Positions 16,961-25,447 of a stretch of DNA of 64,000 nucleotides are shown piece after piece. How positions within the stretch are numbered: position 1 is the first letter of the stretch; each line of letters begins with the position of its first letter. The notes below the pieces were generated by a model. That model did not search any database, was not told the DNA's origin, and saw nothing but the letters and a program-made list of their open reading frames with translations. Both the position numbers and the translations under genes were made by a program. The DNA is from Actinomycetospora straminea. Lineage in GTDB: Bacteria > Actinomycetota > Actinomycetes > Mycobacteriales > Pseudonocardiaceae. The stretch spans positions 62,001 through 126,000 of the forward strand of contig NZ_JAQZAN010000019.1 of the NCBI RefSeq assembly GCF_028737255.1, written 5' to 3'.

Positions 16961-18102
16961 TCTTCGACCCGACCCCGCTCTCCCCCGCCGAGGAGGAGCT
17001 GCGCGCCGAGGTGCGCGCCTGGCTCGCCGACGTCCTGCCCGACGACTTCCGCCCGGGCCTCGGTCTCGGCAGTCGCCACGACCCGGAGTTCACCCGCGCG
17101 CTCGCGCAGCGCGGCTGGGTCGGCATGTCGATCCCCACCGAGTACGGCGGCGCCGGCGCGAGCACCGTCCGCCGGTTCGTCGTCATCGAGGAGCTCCTCG
17201 CCGCGGGCGCCCCGATCGCCGCGCACTGGATCGCCGAGCGCCAGACCGCGCCCGCCCTGCTGCGGTTCGGCACCGAGGAGCAGCGCCGCTGGTTCCTCCC
17301 GCGCATCGCGGCCGGCGAGTGCTGGTTCTCCCTCGGCATGAGCGAGCCCGACGCCGGCTCCGACCTCGCCTCGGTGCGCACGACGGCCACGCCGGTCGAC
17401 GGGGGCTGGCGCGTCACCGGCACCAAGGTCTGGACCACCAACGCCCACCTCAACCACTTCGCCGTCGTCCTGTGCCGCACGAGCCCGCAGGGCGACGGCG
17501 ACCGCCACGCGGGCCTGTCGCAGCTGATCGTCGACCTCGGCGCCGACGGCGTGCAGGTCTCGCCGATCCCGCTGATCGACGGCGAGGAGCACGTCAACGA
17601 GGTCGTCCTCGACGGGGTGTTCGTGCCCGACGAGCGCGTCCTCGGCGAGGTCGGGCAGGGCTGGGCGCAGGTGACCGCCGAGCTCGCCCACGAGCGCTCC
17701 GGCCCCGACCGCTACCTCTCGGTGCTCGGGCTCTACCGGGCGTTCCTCGCGGTCCACGGCCGCGATCCCGACGCCGTGCGCGCCGCCGCGATCGGACGGA
17801 TCGGCGCGCAGCTGTGGGCCATCCGCCAGCTCTCGCTCGCCGTCGCCCGCTCGCTGGAGCAGGGCGAGGCGCCCGCGGTGGAGGCGTCGCTGGTCAAGGA
17901 CGTCGGGACGACGTTCGAGCAGCAGGTCGTCGAGACCCTGCGCGACGTCGCCGGCGGCGAGATCGACCCGGGAGGCCCGACGATGTTCGACCGGCTGCTG
18001 GCCGAGTGCGTGCTCAACGCCCCGACCTGGACGCTGCGCGGCGGGACCACCGAGGTCCTGCGCGGCATCGCGGCCAAGGCCCTGACGAGGAGCGCGCGGT
18101 GA
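16957..18102 (+). CDS. acyl-CoA dehydrogenase (FAD-binding, alpha-type)
   Basis: 381 aa; oxidises an acyl-CoA to the enoyl-CoA with FAD. N-terminal helical domain, then the FAD/substrate motif WFSLGMSEPDAGSDLASVRT and the beta-domain segment VWTTNAHLNHF. The C-terminal helical domain ends with TWTLRGGTTEVLRGIAAKAL, where the Glu of GGTTE is in the region used as catalytic base. The ATG overlaps the crotonase stop. It is followed with a 4-nt overlap by a divergent second dehydrogenase. Such alpha/beta pairs form heterotetramers in steroid side-chain catabolism (family knowledge). Confidence 0.9.
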   Translation: MIFDPTPLSPAEEELRAEVRAWLADVLPDDFRPGLGLGSRHDPEFTRALAQRGWVGMSIPTEYGGAGASTVRRFVVIEELLAAGAPIAAHWIAERQTAPALLRFGTEEQRRWFLPRIAAGECWFSLGMSEPDAGSDLASVRTTATPVDGGWRVTGTKVWTTNAHLNHFAVVLCRTSPQGDGDRHAGLSQLIVDLGADGVQVSPIPLIDGEEHVNEVVLDGVFVPDERVLGEVGQGWAQVTAELAHERSGPDRYLSVLGLYRAFLAVHGRDPDAVRAAAIGRIGAQLWAIRQLSLAVARSLEQGEAPAVEASLVKDVGTTFEQQVVETLRDVAGGEIDPGGPTMFDRLLAECVLNAPTWTLRGGTTEVLRGIAAKALTRSAR

Positions 18103-19190
18103 CGGCGACCCTGGACGTGACCGAGGTCCGCGACGCCGTCGCCGACCTGCTCGCCGACCGCGTCACCCCCGCCGTCCTCGAGGACGCCGAGCGTGAAGGC
18201 TGGGCCGCCGGGGTGTGGGAGCCGCTGCACGCGGGCGGCTTCACGACGGTCGGGGTGCCCGAGGCGGCCGGGGGCGCGGGCGGCTCGGTGGCCGAGGCGT
18301 GCGCGGTGCTCGAGGCCGCGGGCGCGGCGTCCGCCCCGGTGCCGGTCGCCGAGACCGGGCTGCTCGCCGGGCGCCTCCTCGCCGCGGCCGGGATCGCGCT
18401 GCCCGACGGGCCGCTGACCACGGGCACGGGCGAGGTCTCCTTCGACGGCCGGGCGCTCAGCGGACGCCTCGCCCGCGTCGCGTGGGCCCGGCAGGCGGCG
18501 CGGATCGTGCTCATCGCCGACGGAGCCGACGGAGCCGACGCAGCCGACGGAGCCGACGGAGCCGACGGCTCGCCCGTCGTCGCCGTCGTCGACCCGGCCG
18601 CCGCCCGGATCACCCCCGGCACCAACCTCGCCGGCGAGCCCCGCGACGCCGTCGACCTCGACGGCGTGGTCCCCGAGACGACGGCCCCGGCCCCCGCCGA
18701 CGCCCGGGAGGCCCTGGCCCGGCGCGGGGCGCTGGCCCGCGCGGCGATGATCGCGGGCGCGGCCCGGCGCGTCGGCGAGCTGACCGTGGCCTACACCGGT
18801 GAGCGCGTGCAGTTCGGCCGCCCGGTCTCGCGGTTCCCCGCCGTCGCCGACCACCTCGTGCGCATCGCCGAGCAGGTCGAGCTGGCCGCGATCGCCGCGC
18901 GGTCGGCGGCGGCGTCGGCCCGGGACGGCGAGCCGGCGGCGCTGGAGGTGGCCGCGGCGTCGGCCGTCGCGTCCGAGGCGGCGGGGCTCGTCGCCGCGGC
19001 CGCGCACCAGGCGACCGGGGCGATGGGCGTGACCCGGGAGTTCGCGCTGGGCGTCCTCACCCGGCGGCTGTGGTCGTGGCGCGACGAGTGGGGTGGCGAG
19101 CGGGCCTGGTCGACGCGCCTCGGCCACACCCTCGCGGCGGGCGGCCCGGAGGCGCTGTGGCCGACGCTGTCGCGAGGGGTGCGGGGATGA
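18099..19190 (+). CDS. acyl-CoA dehydrogenase family protein (beta-type partner)
   Basis: 363 aa. It has the dehydrogenase C-terminal helical half (AYTGERVQFGRPVSRFPAVADHLVRIAEQVELA, then HQATGAMGVTREFALGVLTRRLWSW) but lacks the SEPDAGSD FAD motif of its neighbour. It probably forms the non-catalytic subunit of a heteromeric enzyme with the preceding gene (inference). A low-complexity stretch DGADGADAADGADGADG (about residues 142-158) comes from tandem GGAGCCGAC units and marks a poorly conserved linker. GTG start, GTGA overlap upstream, ATGA overlap downstream. Confidence 0.87.
   Translation: MTATLDVTEVRDAVADLLADRVTPAVLEDAEREGWAAGVWEPLHAGGFTTVGVPEAAGGAGGSVAEACAVLEAAGAASAPVPVAETGLLAGRLLAAAGIALPDGPLTTGTGEVSFDGRALSGRLARVAWARQAARIVLIADGADGADAADGADGADGSPVVAVVDPAAARITPGTNLAGEPRDAVDLDGVVPETTAPAPADAREALARRGALARAAMIAGAARRVGELTVAYTGERVQFGRPVSRFPAVADHLVRIAEQVELAAIAARSAAASARDGEPAALEVAAASAVASEAAGLVAAAAHQATGAMGVTREFALGVLTRRLWSWRDEWGGERAWSTRLGHTLAAGGPEALWPTLSRGVRG
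18521..18569 (+). repeat. 9-bp tandem repeat in the dehydrogenase gene
   Basis: About five units of GGAGCCGAC (one reads GCAGCCGAC), encoding the DGA repeat. Length variation would keep the reading frame. Confidence 0.7.
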
Positions 19191-19972
19191 GGACCGAGAA
19201 CGGGCTGGTCGTCGAGGTCGCCGACCGGGTGGCGACGGTGACCCTCGACCGCCCCGAGCGCCTCAACGCCCTCTCGACCGGGCTCCAGCGCGACCTCGTC
19301 GCCGCGTTCGACGGGTTCGTCGACGACCCCGACGTGTGGGTCGTCGTGCTGACCGGCGCGGGCGGGAAGGCGTTCTGCGCGGGGGTCGACCTGCGGGAGA
19401 TCCGCGAGAACGACGCGTCGTCCGACAAGGGCCTGCGCCCCATGGGCGGAGCGTCGCGCAACGTCTTCGAGACGGTCCTCGAGTGCACCAAGCCGACCAT
19501 CGCCGCGATCAACGGCTGGGCCCTGGGCGGCGGCTTCGAGCTCGCGCTGGCCTGCGACATCCGGCTCGCCGCCGAGCACGCGCGGGTCGGGCTCCCGGAG
19601 GCCAAGCGGGGCATGGGCGCGAACGTCGGTGCCCACCTCGTCGGCCGGATGCTGCCGCCGGGCGTCGCCTACGAGCTGCTCTACACCGGCGACGACCTCG
19701 CCGCCGCCGACGCCGCGCGCTGGGGCCTGGTCAACCGCGTGGTGCCCGCTGCGGAGCTCGCGAGCGATGCGGCATCGCTGGCGTCCCGGATCGCCGCCAA
19801 CGCCCCGCTGACCGTCCGCCGGTACAAGGCCGCGCTCGGCAAGGGCGGCTCGCTGCCGCTGTCGGCCGCCCTGCGCCTCGACGTCGGCCCCGACCCGTAC
19901 ACCAGCGAGGACCGCGTCGAGGGCGTCGCGGCGTTCGTCGAGAAGCGCGATCCGGTCTGGCGCGCCCGCTGA
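19187..19972 (+). CDS. enoyl-CoA hydratase
   Basis: 261-aa crotonase that hydrates enoyl-CoA. Oxyanion-hole motifs AFCAGVDLREI and AINGWALGGGFELALACDIRLA are present, as is the catalytic glutamate region VGLPEAKRGMGAN. The C-terminal helix is normal (ELASDAASLASRIAANAPL). The DNA encoding SDAASLAS matches the R1 dispersed repeat for about 25 nt, but the protein shows no insertion there. The ATG overlaps the preceding stop (ATGA). Last gene of the operon. Confidence 0.9.
   Translation: MRTENGLVVEVADRVATVTLDRPERLNALSTGLQRDLVAAFDGFVDDPDVWVVVLTGAGGKAFCAGVDLREIRENDASSDKGLRPMGGASRNVFETVLECTKPTIAAINGWALGGGFELALACDIRLAAEHARVGLPEAKRGMGANVGAHLVGRMLPPGVAYELLYTGDDLAAADAARWGLVNRVVPAAELASDAASLASRIAANAPLTVRRYKAALGKGGSLPLSAALRLDVGPDPYTSEDRVEGVAAFVEKRDPVWRAR
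19761..19795 (+). repeat. R1-like repeat segment inside the enoyl-CoA hydratase gene
   Basis: CGAGCGATGCGGCATCGCTGG then CGTCC, the first 26 nt, matches the outer part of the R1 elements at 53403 and 53825 with one mismatch. GGATCGCC then follows in shortened form. It is in frame with SDAASLASRIA. Confidence 0.5.
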
Positions 19973-20024
19973 GCCGTGTGACGTACGTGACGCGCGGCAC
20001 CCGGACGAGCGGGTATCCGCGTCC

Positions 20025-20663
20025 GTGGACGTCACCGTGTTCGGCGGCACCGGCAAGATCGGGCGCCTCGTCGTTCGCCGCCTCCTGGACGAGGGTCACC
20101 GCGTCACCGCGCTGGTCCGGTCGCCCGAGAAGCTGGCCCTCGAGAGCGATCGCCTCGAGGTGATCGTCGCGCAGCTCGACGACGAGCCCGCGATCCGCAA
20201 GGCCGTCGACGGTGCGGACGCCGTGATCAGCGCGCTCGGCCCGGCCGTCGACCCGTTCCTGCGCAGCGGCCCGCTCACCGCGGCGATGCGCACGATCGTC
20301 GCGGCGATGCACGAGGCCGGCGTCCGCCGCCTCGTCGCGCTGAGCACCGTCAGCGTGCCCGACCCCCGCGACCGCCCGAGCCTGGTCGAACGGCTCGTCC
20401 CGGCCGGGATCGGGTTCCTGATCCCCGGGGCGCTGGAGGAGGTCCAGGGCATGGCCGAGGCCGTGACGACGTCGGACCTCGACTGGACGCTCGCCCGGAT
20501 GTTCGCCCCGATCGACATCCCGTCCAACGGCACCCTGCGCGCCGGCTTCCTCGGCCGCGACGACGTGGGGACGCCGATGGCGCGCACCGACGTCGCCGCG
20601 TTCCTCGTCGACCAGCTCACCGACGACCGCTTCGTCGGCGCCGCGCCGGCGATCAGCAACTGA
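20025..20663 (+). CDS. NAD(P)-binding SDR/NmrA-like protein
   Basis: 212 aa. N-terminal Rossmann motif VFGGTGKIGRLVVRRLLDEGH, Asp in DGADAVISALG, and the LVALSTVSVPD strand found in atypical short-chain dehydrogenases (YwnB/NmrA-like). The catalytic YxxxK is not evident, so it may be a redox sensor or epimerase-like protein rather than a dehydrogenase. GTG start without a strong ribosome binding site. It is convergent with the membrane protein gene 3 nt downstream. Confidence 0.85.
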   Translation: MDVTVFGGTGKIGRLVVRRLLDEGHRVTALVRSPEKLALESDRLEVIVAQLDDEPAIRKAVDGADAVISALGPAVDPFLRSGPLTAAMRTIVAAMHEAGVRRLVALSTVSVPDPRDRPSLVERLVPAGIGFLIPGALEEVQGMAEAVTTSDLDWTLARMFAPIDIPSNGTLRAGFLGRDDVGTPMARTDVAAFLVDQLTDDRFVGAAPAISN

Positions 20664-20666
20664 CGC

Positions 20667-21032
20667 TCACCGGGGTCGGCGGAAGCCGTCCTCGAGGTCC
20701 TCCTCCCGGCGGCGGCTACGCGCCCGCTCCAGGGCCAGCACCGCCCCGCCGTACACCCCGCCCAGGACCAGCAGGAAGATCCCGATCCGGACGACGATGA
20801 GCTGGACGCCGGCGAGGCCGAGGTCCGCGCCCGCCACCAGGGTCAGCAGGCCCAGGGCGAACAGGTAGTAGAGGGTGACCAGCAGGTAGTTCAGCGAGGT
20901 CGAGATCGACCGGTCGCCGTACACCTCGGCGAGGAAGTCCCGCCCGATCCGGCGCAGGAGCACGCCCACCACCACCGTGACGACGACGCCGATCACCATC
21001 GTCGTCACGAAGCTCGCCGTCGAGACCCCCAT
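20667..21032 (-). CDS. small membrane protein of unknown function
   Basis: 121 aa with three predicted membrane helices: about 7-27 (FVTTMVIGVVVTVVVGVLL), 48-72 (YLLVTLYYLFALGLLTLVAGADLGL) and 76-102 (LIVVRIGIFLLVLGGVYGGAVLAL). A charged cytosolic tail follows (RARSRRREEDLEDGFRRPR). No family recognised. Confidence 0.75.
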   Translation of the reverse strand: MGVSTASFVTTMVIGVVVTVVVGVLLRRIGRDFLAEVYGDRSISTSLNYLLVTLYYLFALGLLTLVAGADLGLAGVQLIVVRIGIFLLVLGGVYGGAVLALERARSRRREEDLEDGFRRPR

Positions 21033-21148
21033 CGGTGACCGCCCTCGTCGTTCCGGTGCGCGATGGGTCCGGCAACGGTGTGGGGGCTCAGAGCGCGCGA
21101 CGTATCTGTCCGACTACCCCTCCGGGGACCGCGACCAACCCGGGGTGC

Positions 21149-21535
21149 TCAGGGCGCGTCGTCCCCGTCCTCCCGCGGCGACGGCCCGTGGGAGCCCGGC
21201 ACCACCCGCGCCTCGAGCCGCGCCCACGTCGCACTCCACTCCGCGAGCGGGACGAGCAGCCGCTGCAGGACCTCGAGCTGCTGGTCGAACGCCGCGAGCT
21301 GGCTCTGCATCGCGCCCACCGCGTCCCGCTGGGCCTGGATCGCCGCGCGCATCGCCCCGAGCTGCGCCGCCGACATCGCGCCGGGGTGCGTCGCGACCTC
21401 CGGCAGCGCGGGCAGCTCGCCGAACGGCGTCGCCGACCCCGCGGCCCTGACGACGTTCTCCGCCAGTCCGCGCAGGCCGGTGACGACGCTCCACAGCGGG
21501 TTCTGGCCGCCCGCAGGCTCCGGTGCCTCGCTCAT
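21149..21535 (-). CDS. uncharacterised coiled-coil protein
   Basis: 128 aa. A Pro/Gly-rich N terminus is followed by a long amphipathic helix (about 50-108: MSAAQLGAMRAAIQAQRDAVGAM, then QLAAFDQQLEVLQRLL). The pattern resembles granule-associated or scaffold helices, but no family is recognised. ATG at 21535 is used; an in-frame GTG lies two codons upstream. It follows the MeaB gene on the same strand with a 47-nt gap. Confidence 0.7.
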   Translation of the reverse strand: MSEAPEPAGGQNPLWSVVTGLRGLAENVVRAAGSATPFGELPALPEVATHPGAMSAAQLGAMRAAIQAQRDAVGAMQSQLAAFDQQLEVLQRLLVPLAEWSATWARLEARVVPGSHGPSPREDGDDAP

Positions 21536-21582
21536 GCCCACGGTCTACCCGACCGCCGGACCTCCGCACCCGTGGGCCCGGG

Positions 21583-22608
21583 TCACGACGGGTCGAGGAA
21601 CGCCGCGAGGATGCGGTCGGCCGCGAGCGCCGGGGTGAGCCCGCCCTCGCGGACCTCGTGCTCGAGCTCGGTGCGCATGCCCTTGACCTGGGGATGGTCC
21701 TGGAGCCGCCCGAGCAGGCGGTCACGGACCATCTGCCAGGTCCAGTCGACCTGCTGCTGGGCGCGCTTCTCGGCCAGCCCGCCCCCGGAGTCGAGGTGCT
21801 CCTGGTGGCGCACCAGCGCCGACCACACGTCGTCGAGACCCGTCCGCTCGGCCGCGCTGCAGGTCAGGACGGGGACCTTCCAGGTCTCCCGCTCCCCGCG
21901 CAGCATCGCGAGCGCCTGCTCGAGCTCCCGCGCGGCACGCTTCGCCTCGCGCGCGTGCGGCCCGTCCGCCTTGTTGACGGCGATGACGTCGGCGATCTCG
22001 AGGATGCCGCGCTTGATGCCCTGCAGCGAGTCGCCCGTGCGCGCGAGGGTCAGGAAGAGGAACGAGTCGACCATCTGCGCCACGGTCGTCTCCGACTGCC
22101 CGACGCCGACGGTCTCGACGATGACGACGTCGTAGCCCGCCGCCTCCATCACGACCATCGTCTCGCGCGTCGCCTTCGCGACCCCGCCGAGCGTGCCGGC
22201 GGTCGGCGAGGGCCGGATGAAGGCGTCGTCGTCGGTGGCCAGCTCGTTCATCCGCGTCTTGTCGCCGAGGATCGAGCCGCCGGACCGGGTCGAGGACGGG
22301 TCGACGGCGAGCACCGCGACCTTCGAGCCGGCGGCGGTCAGGGTCGACCCGAGCGCCCCGATGAACGTCGACTTCCCGACCCCGGGCACCCCGGAGATGC
22401 CGATCCGCCGCGCCCCGCCCGCGTGGGGCAGGAGCTCGACGAGCAGCTCCTGGGCGGCCTCCCGGTGGTCCGGGCGCGTCGACTCGACGAGCGTGATCGC
22501 CCGTCCGATCCAGAGCCGAGACCCGGACCGGACGCCGTCGACGTACTTCTCCAGGTCGATGTCGCTCACGTCGCCTGCCCGATGACCCCGCACGACACGG
22601 TCGGTCAT
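21583..22608 (-). CDS. meaB: methylmalonyl-CoA mutase-associated GTPase MeaB
   Basis: 341-aa G3E GTPase that protects methylmalonyl-CoA mutase and gates loading of adenosylcobalamin. Walker A is GVPGVGKSTF; DPSSTRSGGSILGDKTRM is the switch region typical of MeaB/ArgK; ETVGVGQSE and the guanine-specificity motif NKAD are present. The C-terminal dimerisation helices are complete. Start ATG (MTDRVVRG) chosen; a GTG at VSDIDLEKYV would also fit the family. The mutase subunits lie 3-7 kb away on the same strand, separated by two unrelated genes. Confidence 0.92.
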   Translation of the reverse strand: MTDRVVRGHRAGDVSDIDLEKYVDGVRSGSRLWIGRAITLVESTRPDHREAAQELLVELLPHAGGARRIGISGVPGVGKSTFIGALGSTLTAAGSKVAVLAVDPSSTRSGGSILGDKTRMNELATDDDAFIRPSPTAGTLGGVAKATRETMVVMEAAGYDVVIVETVGVGQSETTVAQMVDSFLFLTLARTGDSLQGIKRGILEIADVIAVNKADGPHAREAKRAARELEQALAMLRGERETWKVPVLTCSAAERTGLDDVWSALVRHQEHLDSGGGLAEKRAQQQVDWTWQMVRDRLLGRLQDHPQVKGMRTELEHEVREGGLTPALAADRILAAFLDPS

Positions 22609-22739
22609 CCTACGGACACGGGTCGCCGCCTCGGCGAGATCGCCGACACTCCTCCGCCGCCGCGGTGCGCAGCACACCCCGACGCCATGGTCGAGGGCGG
22701 AGAGTGGGCGCGGTCATCGCTGACACGGAGGTGCGGCAC

Positions 22740-23945
22740 GTGCCCGGGCAGGGGCTCTCCCCGAACATCCTGGACGGCGTCCTCGTCGTCGTCGGGCTGC
22801 TCGCCCTGCTCCGGGGCTGGCGCCAGGGGGCGCTCGTGGCGCTGCTCTCGCTCGGCGGCCTGGTCCTCGGCCTGCTGGCGGGCGCGTGGGTGGCGCCCCG
22901 GGTCGCGGCGTGGTTCCTCGACGAGCCGGGCGCCGGGACCGCGCTGCTGAGCCTCGGGCTGCTCCTCGTGGCCATCCTCGTCGGGCAGGGGATCGGCCTG
23001 CGTCTCGGTCTGGCGCTGCGGCGCGGCGTCGTCCGGATCGGCGCCGGCCCCGTCGACCGGGTGCTCGGGCTGGGGGTCGGCCTGGCCGGCACCGCCCTCG
23101 TCGTGTGGCTCCTCGCGGGGGTGCTCGCGCAGGGCCCGATCCCGGCGGTGGCCCGCCAGGTGCAGGGCTCGGAGATCGTCGGCGCCCTCGACCGGTCGCT
23201 GCCCCCGAGGCCCGCGGTCGTCGGCGAGGTCGCGGCCTACCTGGACCGGCAGGGCTTCCCCGCGGTGTTCGCCGGGCTGGGCGGCGGGATCTCGGCCCCG
23301 CCGGTCGCGCCGACGGCGGACGCCGCCGTGGCGGCGGCCGCACGGGCCGGGCAGCCGAGCACCGTGCGGGTCCGCGGCCTGGGCTGCGGCACCGCGATCG
23401 GCTTCGGCTCCGGGTTCGTCACGGCGCCCGGCGTCGTCGTCACCAACGCCCACGTGGTGGCCGGCTTCGACCGGTTGACCGTCGAGGACACGACGGGCCG
23501 GTACACCGCGGAGCCGGTCCTCGTCGATCCCGCGCTCGACGTGGCCGTGCTGCGGGCGCCCGAGCTCGGCGCGCCCCCGCTCGCGTGGAGCGAGGCGGGC
23601 GTCGGGCGGGGCGACGAGGGCGCCACCCTCGGCTTCCCGGGCGGGAGCACCGACCTGGTGGTGGAGCCGGCCACCGTCCGCACGCGGATCGACGCCGTCG
23701 GACGCGACGTCGACGGCGGCGCGTCGGTGCGACGCGAGGTGCTGGTCCTGGCCGCCGCGGTGGAGCGCGGCGACTCCGGCGGGCCGTTCGTCACCGCCGA
23801 CGGTCGGGTGGGCGGGGTGGTGTTCGCCGGTGCTCCCGACGGCAGCCCCACCGGCTACGCGCTGACCGTCGAGCAGGTGCGTCCGGTGGTCGCCGACGCC
23901 GTCCTCCGCGACACGCCGGTCGACACCGGGGCCTGCCGGTTCTGA
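22740..23945 (+). CDS. marP: MarP-like membrane serine protease (CvpA plus trypsin)
   Basis: 401 aa, the length of mycobacterial MarP, which protects against acid and oxidative stress from the periplasmic side of the membrane. Four N-terminal helices form a CvpA-like domain (LDGVLVVVGLLALLRGWRQGALVALLSLGG onward). The trypsin-like domain has His in TNAHVVAG, Asp in DPALDVAVLR and Ser in ERGDSGGPF. Two cysteines (LGCGTA and the C-terminal GACRF) could form the regulatory disulfide. The start GTG at 22740 is chosen because GGAGG lies 8 nt upstream; earlier in-frame GTG codons lack such a site. Confidence 0.87.
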   Translation: MPGQGLSPNILDGVLVVVGLLALLRGWRQGALVALLSLGGLVLGLLAGAWVAPRVAAWFLDEPGAGTALLSLGLLLVAILVGQGIGLRLGLALRRGVVRIGAGPVDRVLGLGVGLAGTALVVWLLAGVLAQGPIPAVARQVQGSEIVGALDRSLPPRPAVVGEVAAYLDRQGFPAVFAGLGGGISAPPVAPTADAAVAAAARAGQPSTVRVRGLGCGTAIGFGSGFVTAPGVVVTNAHVVAGFDRLTVEDTTGRYTAEPVLVDPALDVAVLRAPELGAPPLAWSEAGVGRGDEGATLGFPGGSTDLVVEPATVRTRIDAVGRDVDGGASVRREVLVLAAAVERGDSGGPFVTADGRVGGVVFAGAPDGSPTGYALTVEQVRPVVADAVLRDTPVDTGACRF

Positions 23946-23952
23946 GCCGCCG

Positions 23953-25329
23953 TCACCCCTCGGGGGGCTCGGGGATCCAGGAGCCGTGGAAGCCCGAGGG
24001 CACGCCGCGGGGCAGGGTGACCGCGGCGACGGTCCGGGTCACGTCGGTGGCGTCGAGGACGAGCAGCCGCGAGGCCGAGCCGTCGGCGCGCGTGGTGATC
24101 GTCAGCAACCAGCCGTCGTCCTCGCCCCGGTCGGCGCGGGCGGCCGGGACGAACACGGCCTCCCCGGCCTTGACCTCGGGTCCGAGCTCGTGGACGAGGG
24201 TCCGCCCGGTCGTCAGGTCCAGCTTGAGGATCGCGTTGGCGGCCCGCGACGAGGTGACGCCGTAGCGGTAGCGGGCGGCGCGGCCGACGCGCTCCGGGTC
24301 GACGGTGGGGAACTCCACGGGACGGTCGTCGAGCGGGCCCTCGGACACCCGCCCGGTGGCGGGGTCGAGGACCCAGCGGTGCATCCGTGCCGCTCCGGTG
24401 CCGGCCGCCCGGCCCGCGGGGTCCGCGCCGGCGGCCCCGGCCGCGTCACGGGCCGCCTCCGGGGCGGTGTCCCGGGCACGGCCGCGTCGTCGACGGCGCG
24501 TCGGCGGTGCCCACTGCGCCGCCATGTCCGCGGCGTCGTAGCGGGACCCGTCGACGACGATGCGCCCGTCGGCGTCCTCGTGCGCGGTGCCGACGTGGAA
24601 GACGTAGCAGGGGTCGATCTCGAACCACCGCACCGTCGCGGTCGGGTCGTCGTGGCGCATCACGCCGAGGCGCGCGCCGTAGGACTCGTCCCAGACGAAC
24701 GGGAAGCCGGCCCGGATGTGCCGCAGGGAGAACGTCAGCGGGAGGTCCAGCCACACCGTGTGCCGCGCCGTGATGGCGGCGTCGTGCATGAGGGTCGGGC
24801 GCCGGACCGAGACCCGGCGGCTGACCACGAGCTCCCCCGCGGCGGAGAGCCGGTGGTAGGTCAGGAACGGGGGCACCGGCGAGTAGCCGTAGAAGTGCAG
24901 CTCCCCGGTCACCGGGTCGGCCTTCGGGTGCGCGGTCATCGCCGTGCGCAGCCGCCCGCCGAAGTCGCAGGGGCCGACCGTCCCGAGGTCGCGGTCGACC
25001 TCGTACGGCAGGCCCTGCTCGACGAGCGCGAGCAGCCTCCCGCCGTGCTCGATGACGTGGGTGTTGGCCGGCACCGCGGTGAGGTCGACCCCTCGCCAGG
25101 ACAGGTAGCGGCGGCCGGCCAGTGCGCCGGTGCGGACCCAGCGGTTGCGGTACCAGAGCGCCCGCCCGCGCCCGAGGCGCACGCCGTGCAGCATCCCGTG
25201 GCCGCGGAACCAGTGCCCCGGATCGGCGCCGGGCAGCGGGTTCGGGCCGTTGCGGACGTAGCGCCCGTCGAGCTCCGGCGGCAGCGTGCCCTCGACGGGC
25301 AGGTCGACGGCGTCGATCTCGTCGGGCAC
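23953..25329 (-). CDS. carotenoid oxygenase (RPE65/CCD family)
   Basis: At least 458 aa; a non-haem iron beta-propeller dioxygenase that cleaves carotenoids, apocarotenoids or stilbenes. The four iron-binding histidines are visible in TAHPKADP, LMHDAAIT, FHVGTAHED and the terminal GFHGSWIP. N-terminal RYVRNGPNPLPG is diagnostic. An Ala/Arg-rich insertion near residue 290 is unusual. The conserved LTGHYAPV lies upstream of the annotated GTG in the same frame. The true start may be a CTG at 25386 with GGAGG just before it. Confidence 0.87.
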   Translation of the reverse strand: MPDEIDAVDLPVEGTLPPELDGRYVRNGPNPLPGADPGHWFRGHGMLHGVRLGRGRALWYRNRWVRTGALAGRRYLSWRGVDLTAVPANTHVIEHGGRLLALVEQGLPYEVDRDLGTVGPCDFGGRLRTAMTAHPKADPVTGELHFYGYSPVPPFLTYHRLSAAGELVVSRRVSVRRPTLMHDAAITARHTVWLDLPLTFSLRHIRAGFPFVWDESYGARLGVMRHDDPTATVRWFEIDPCYVFHVGTAHEDADGRIVVDGSRYDAADMAAQWAPPTRRRRRGRARDTAPEAARDAAGAAGADPAGRAAGTGAARMHRWVLDPATGRVSEGPLDDRPVEFPTVDPERVGRAARYRYGVTSSRAANAILKLDLTTGRTLVHELGPEVKAGEAVFVPAARADRGEDDGWLLTITTRADGSASRLLVLDATDVTRTVAAVTLPRGVPSGFHGSWIPEPPEG

Positions 25330-25447
25330 CGGCGCGTAGTGACCGGTCAGGTGGAGAGGGCGGGCGTCCTCGGCGGCGGTCAGCAGAACCTCCGTGCTCG
25401 ACTCCCGCGAGCCTCCCCCGCGCGACCCGGGCCTGCCACCCGGGAGC

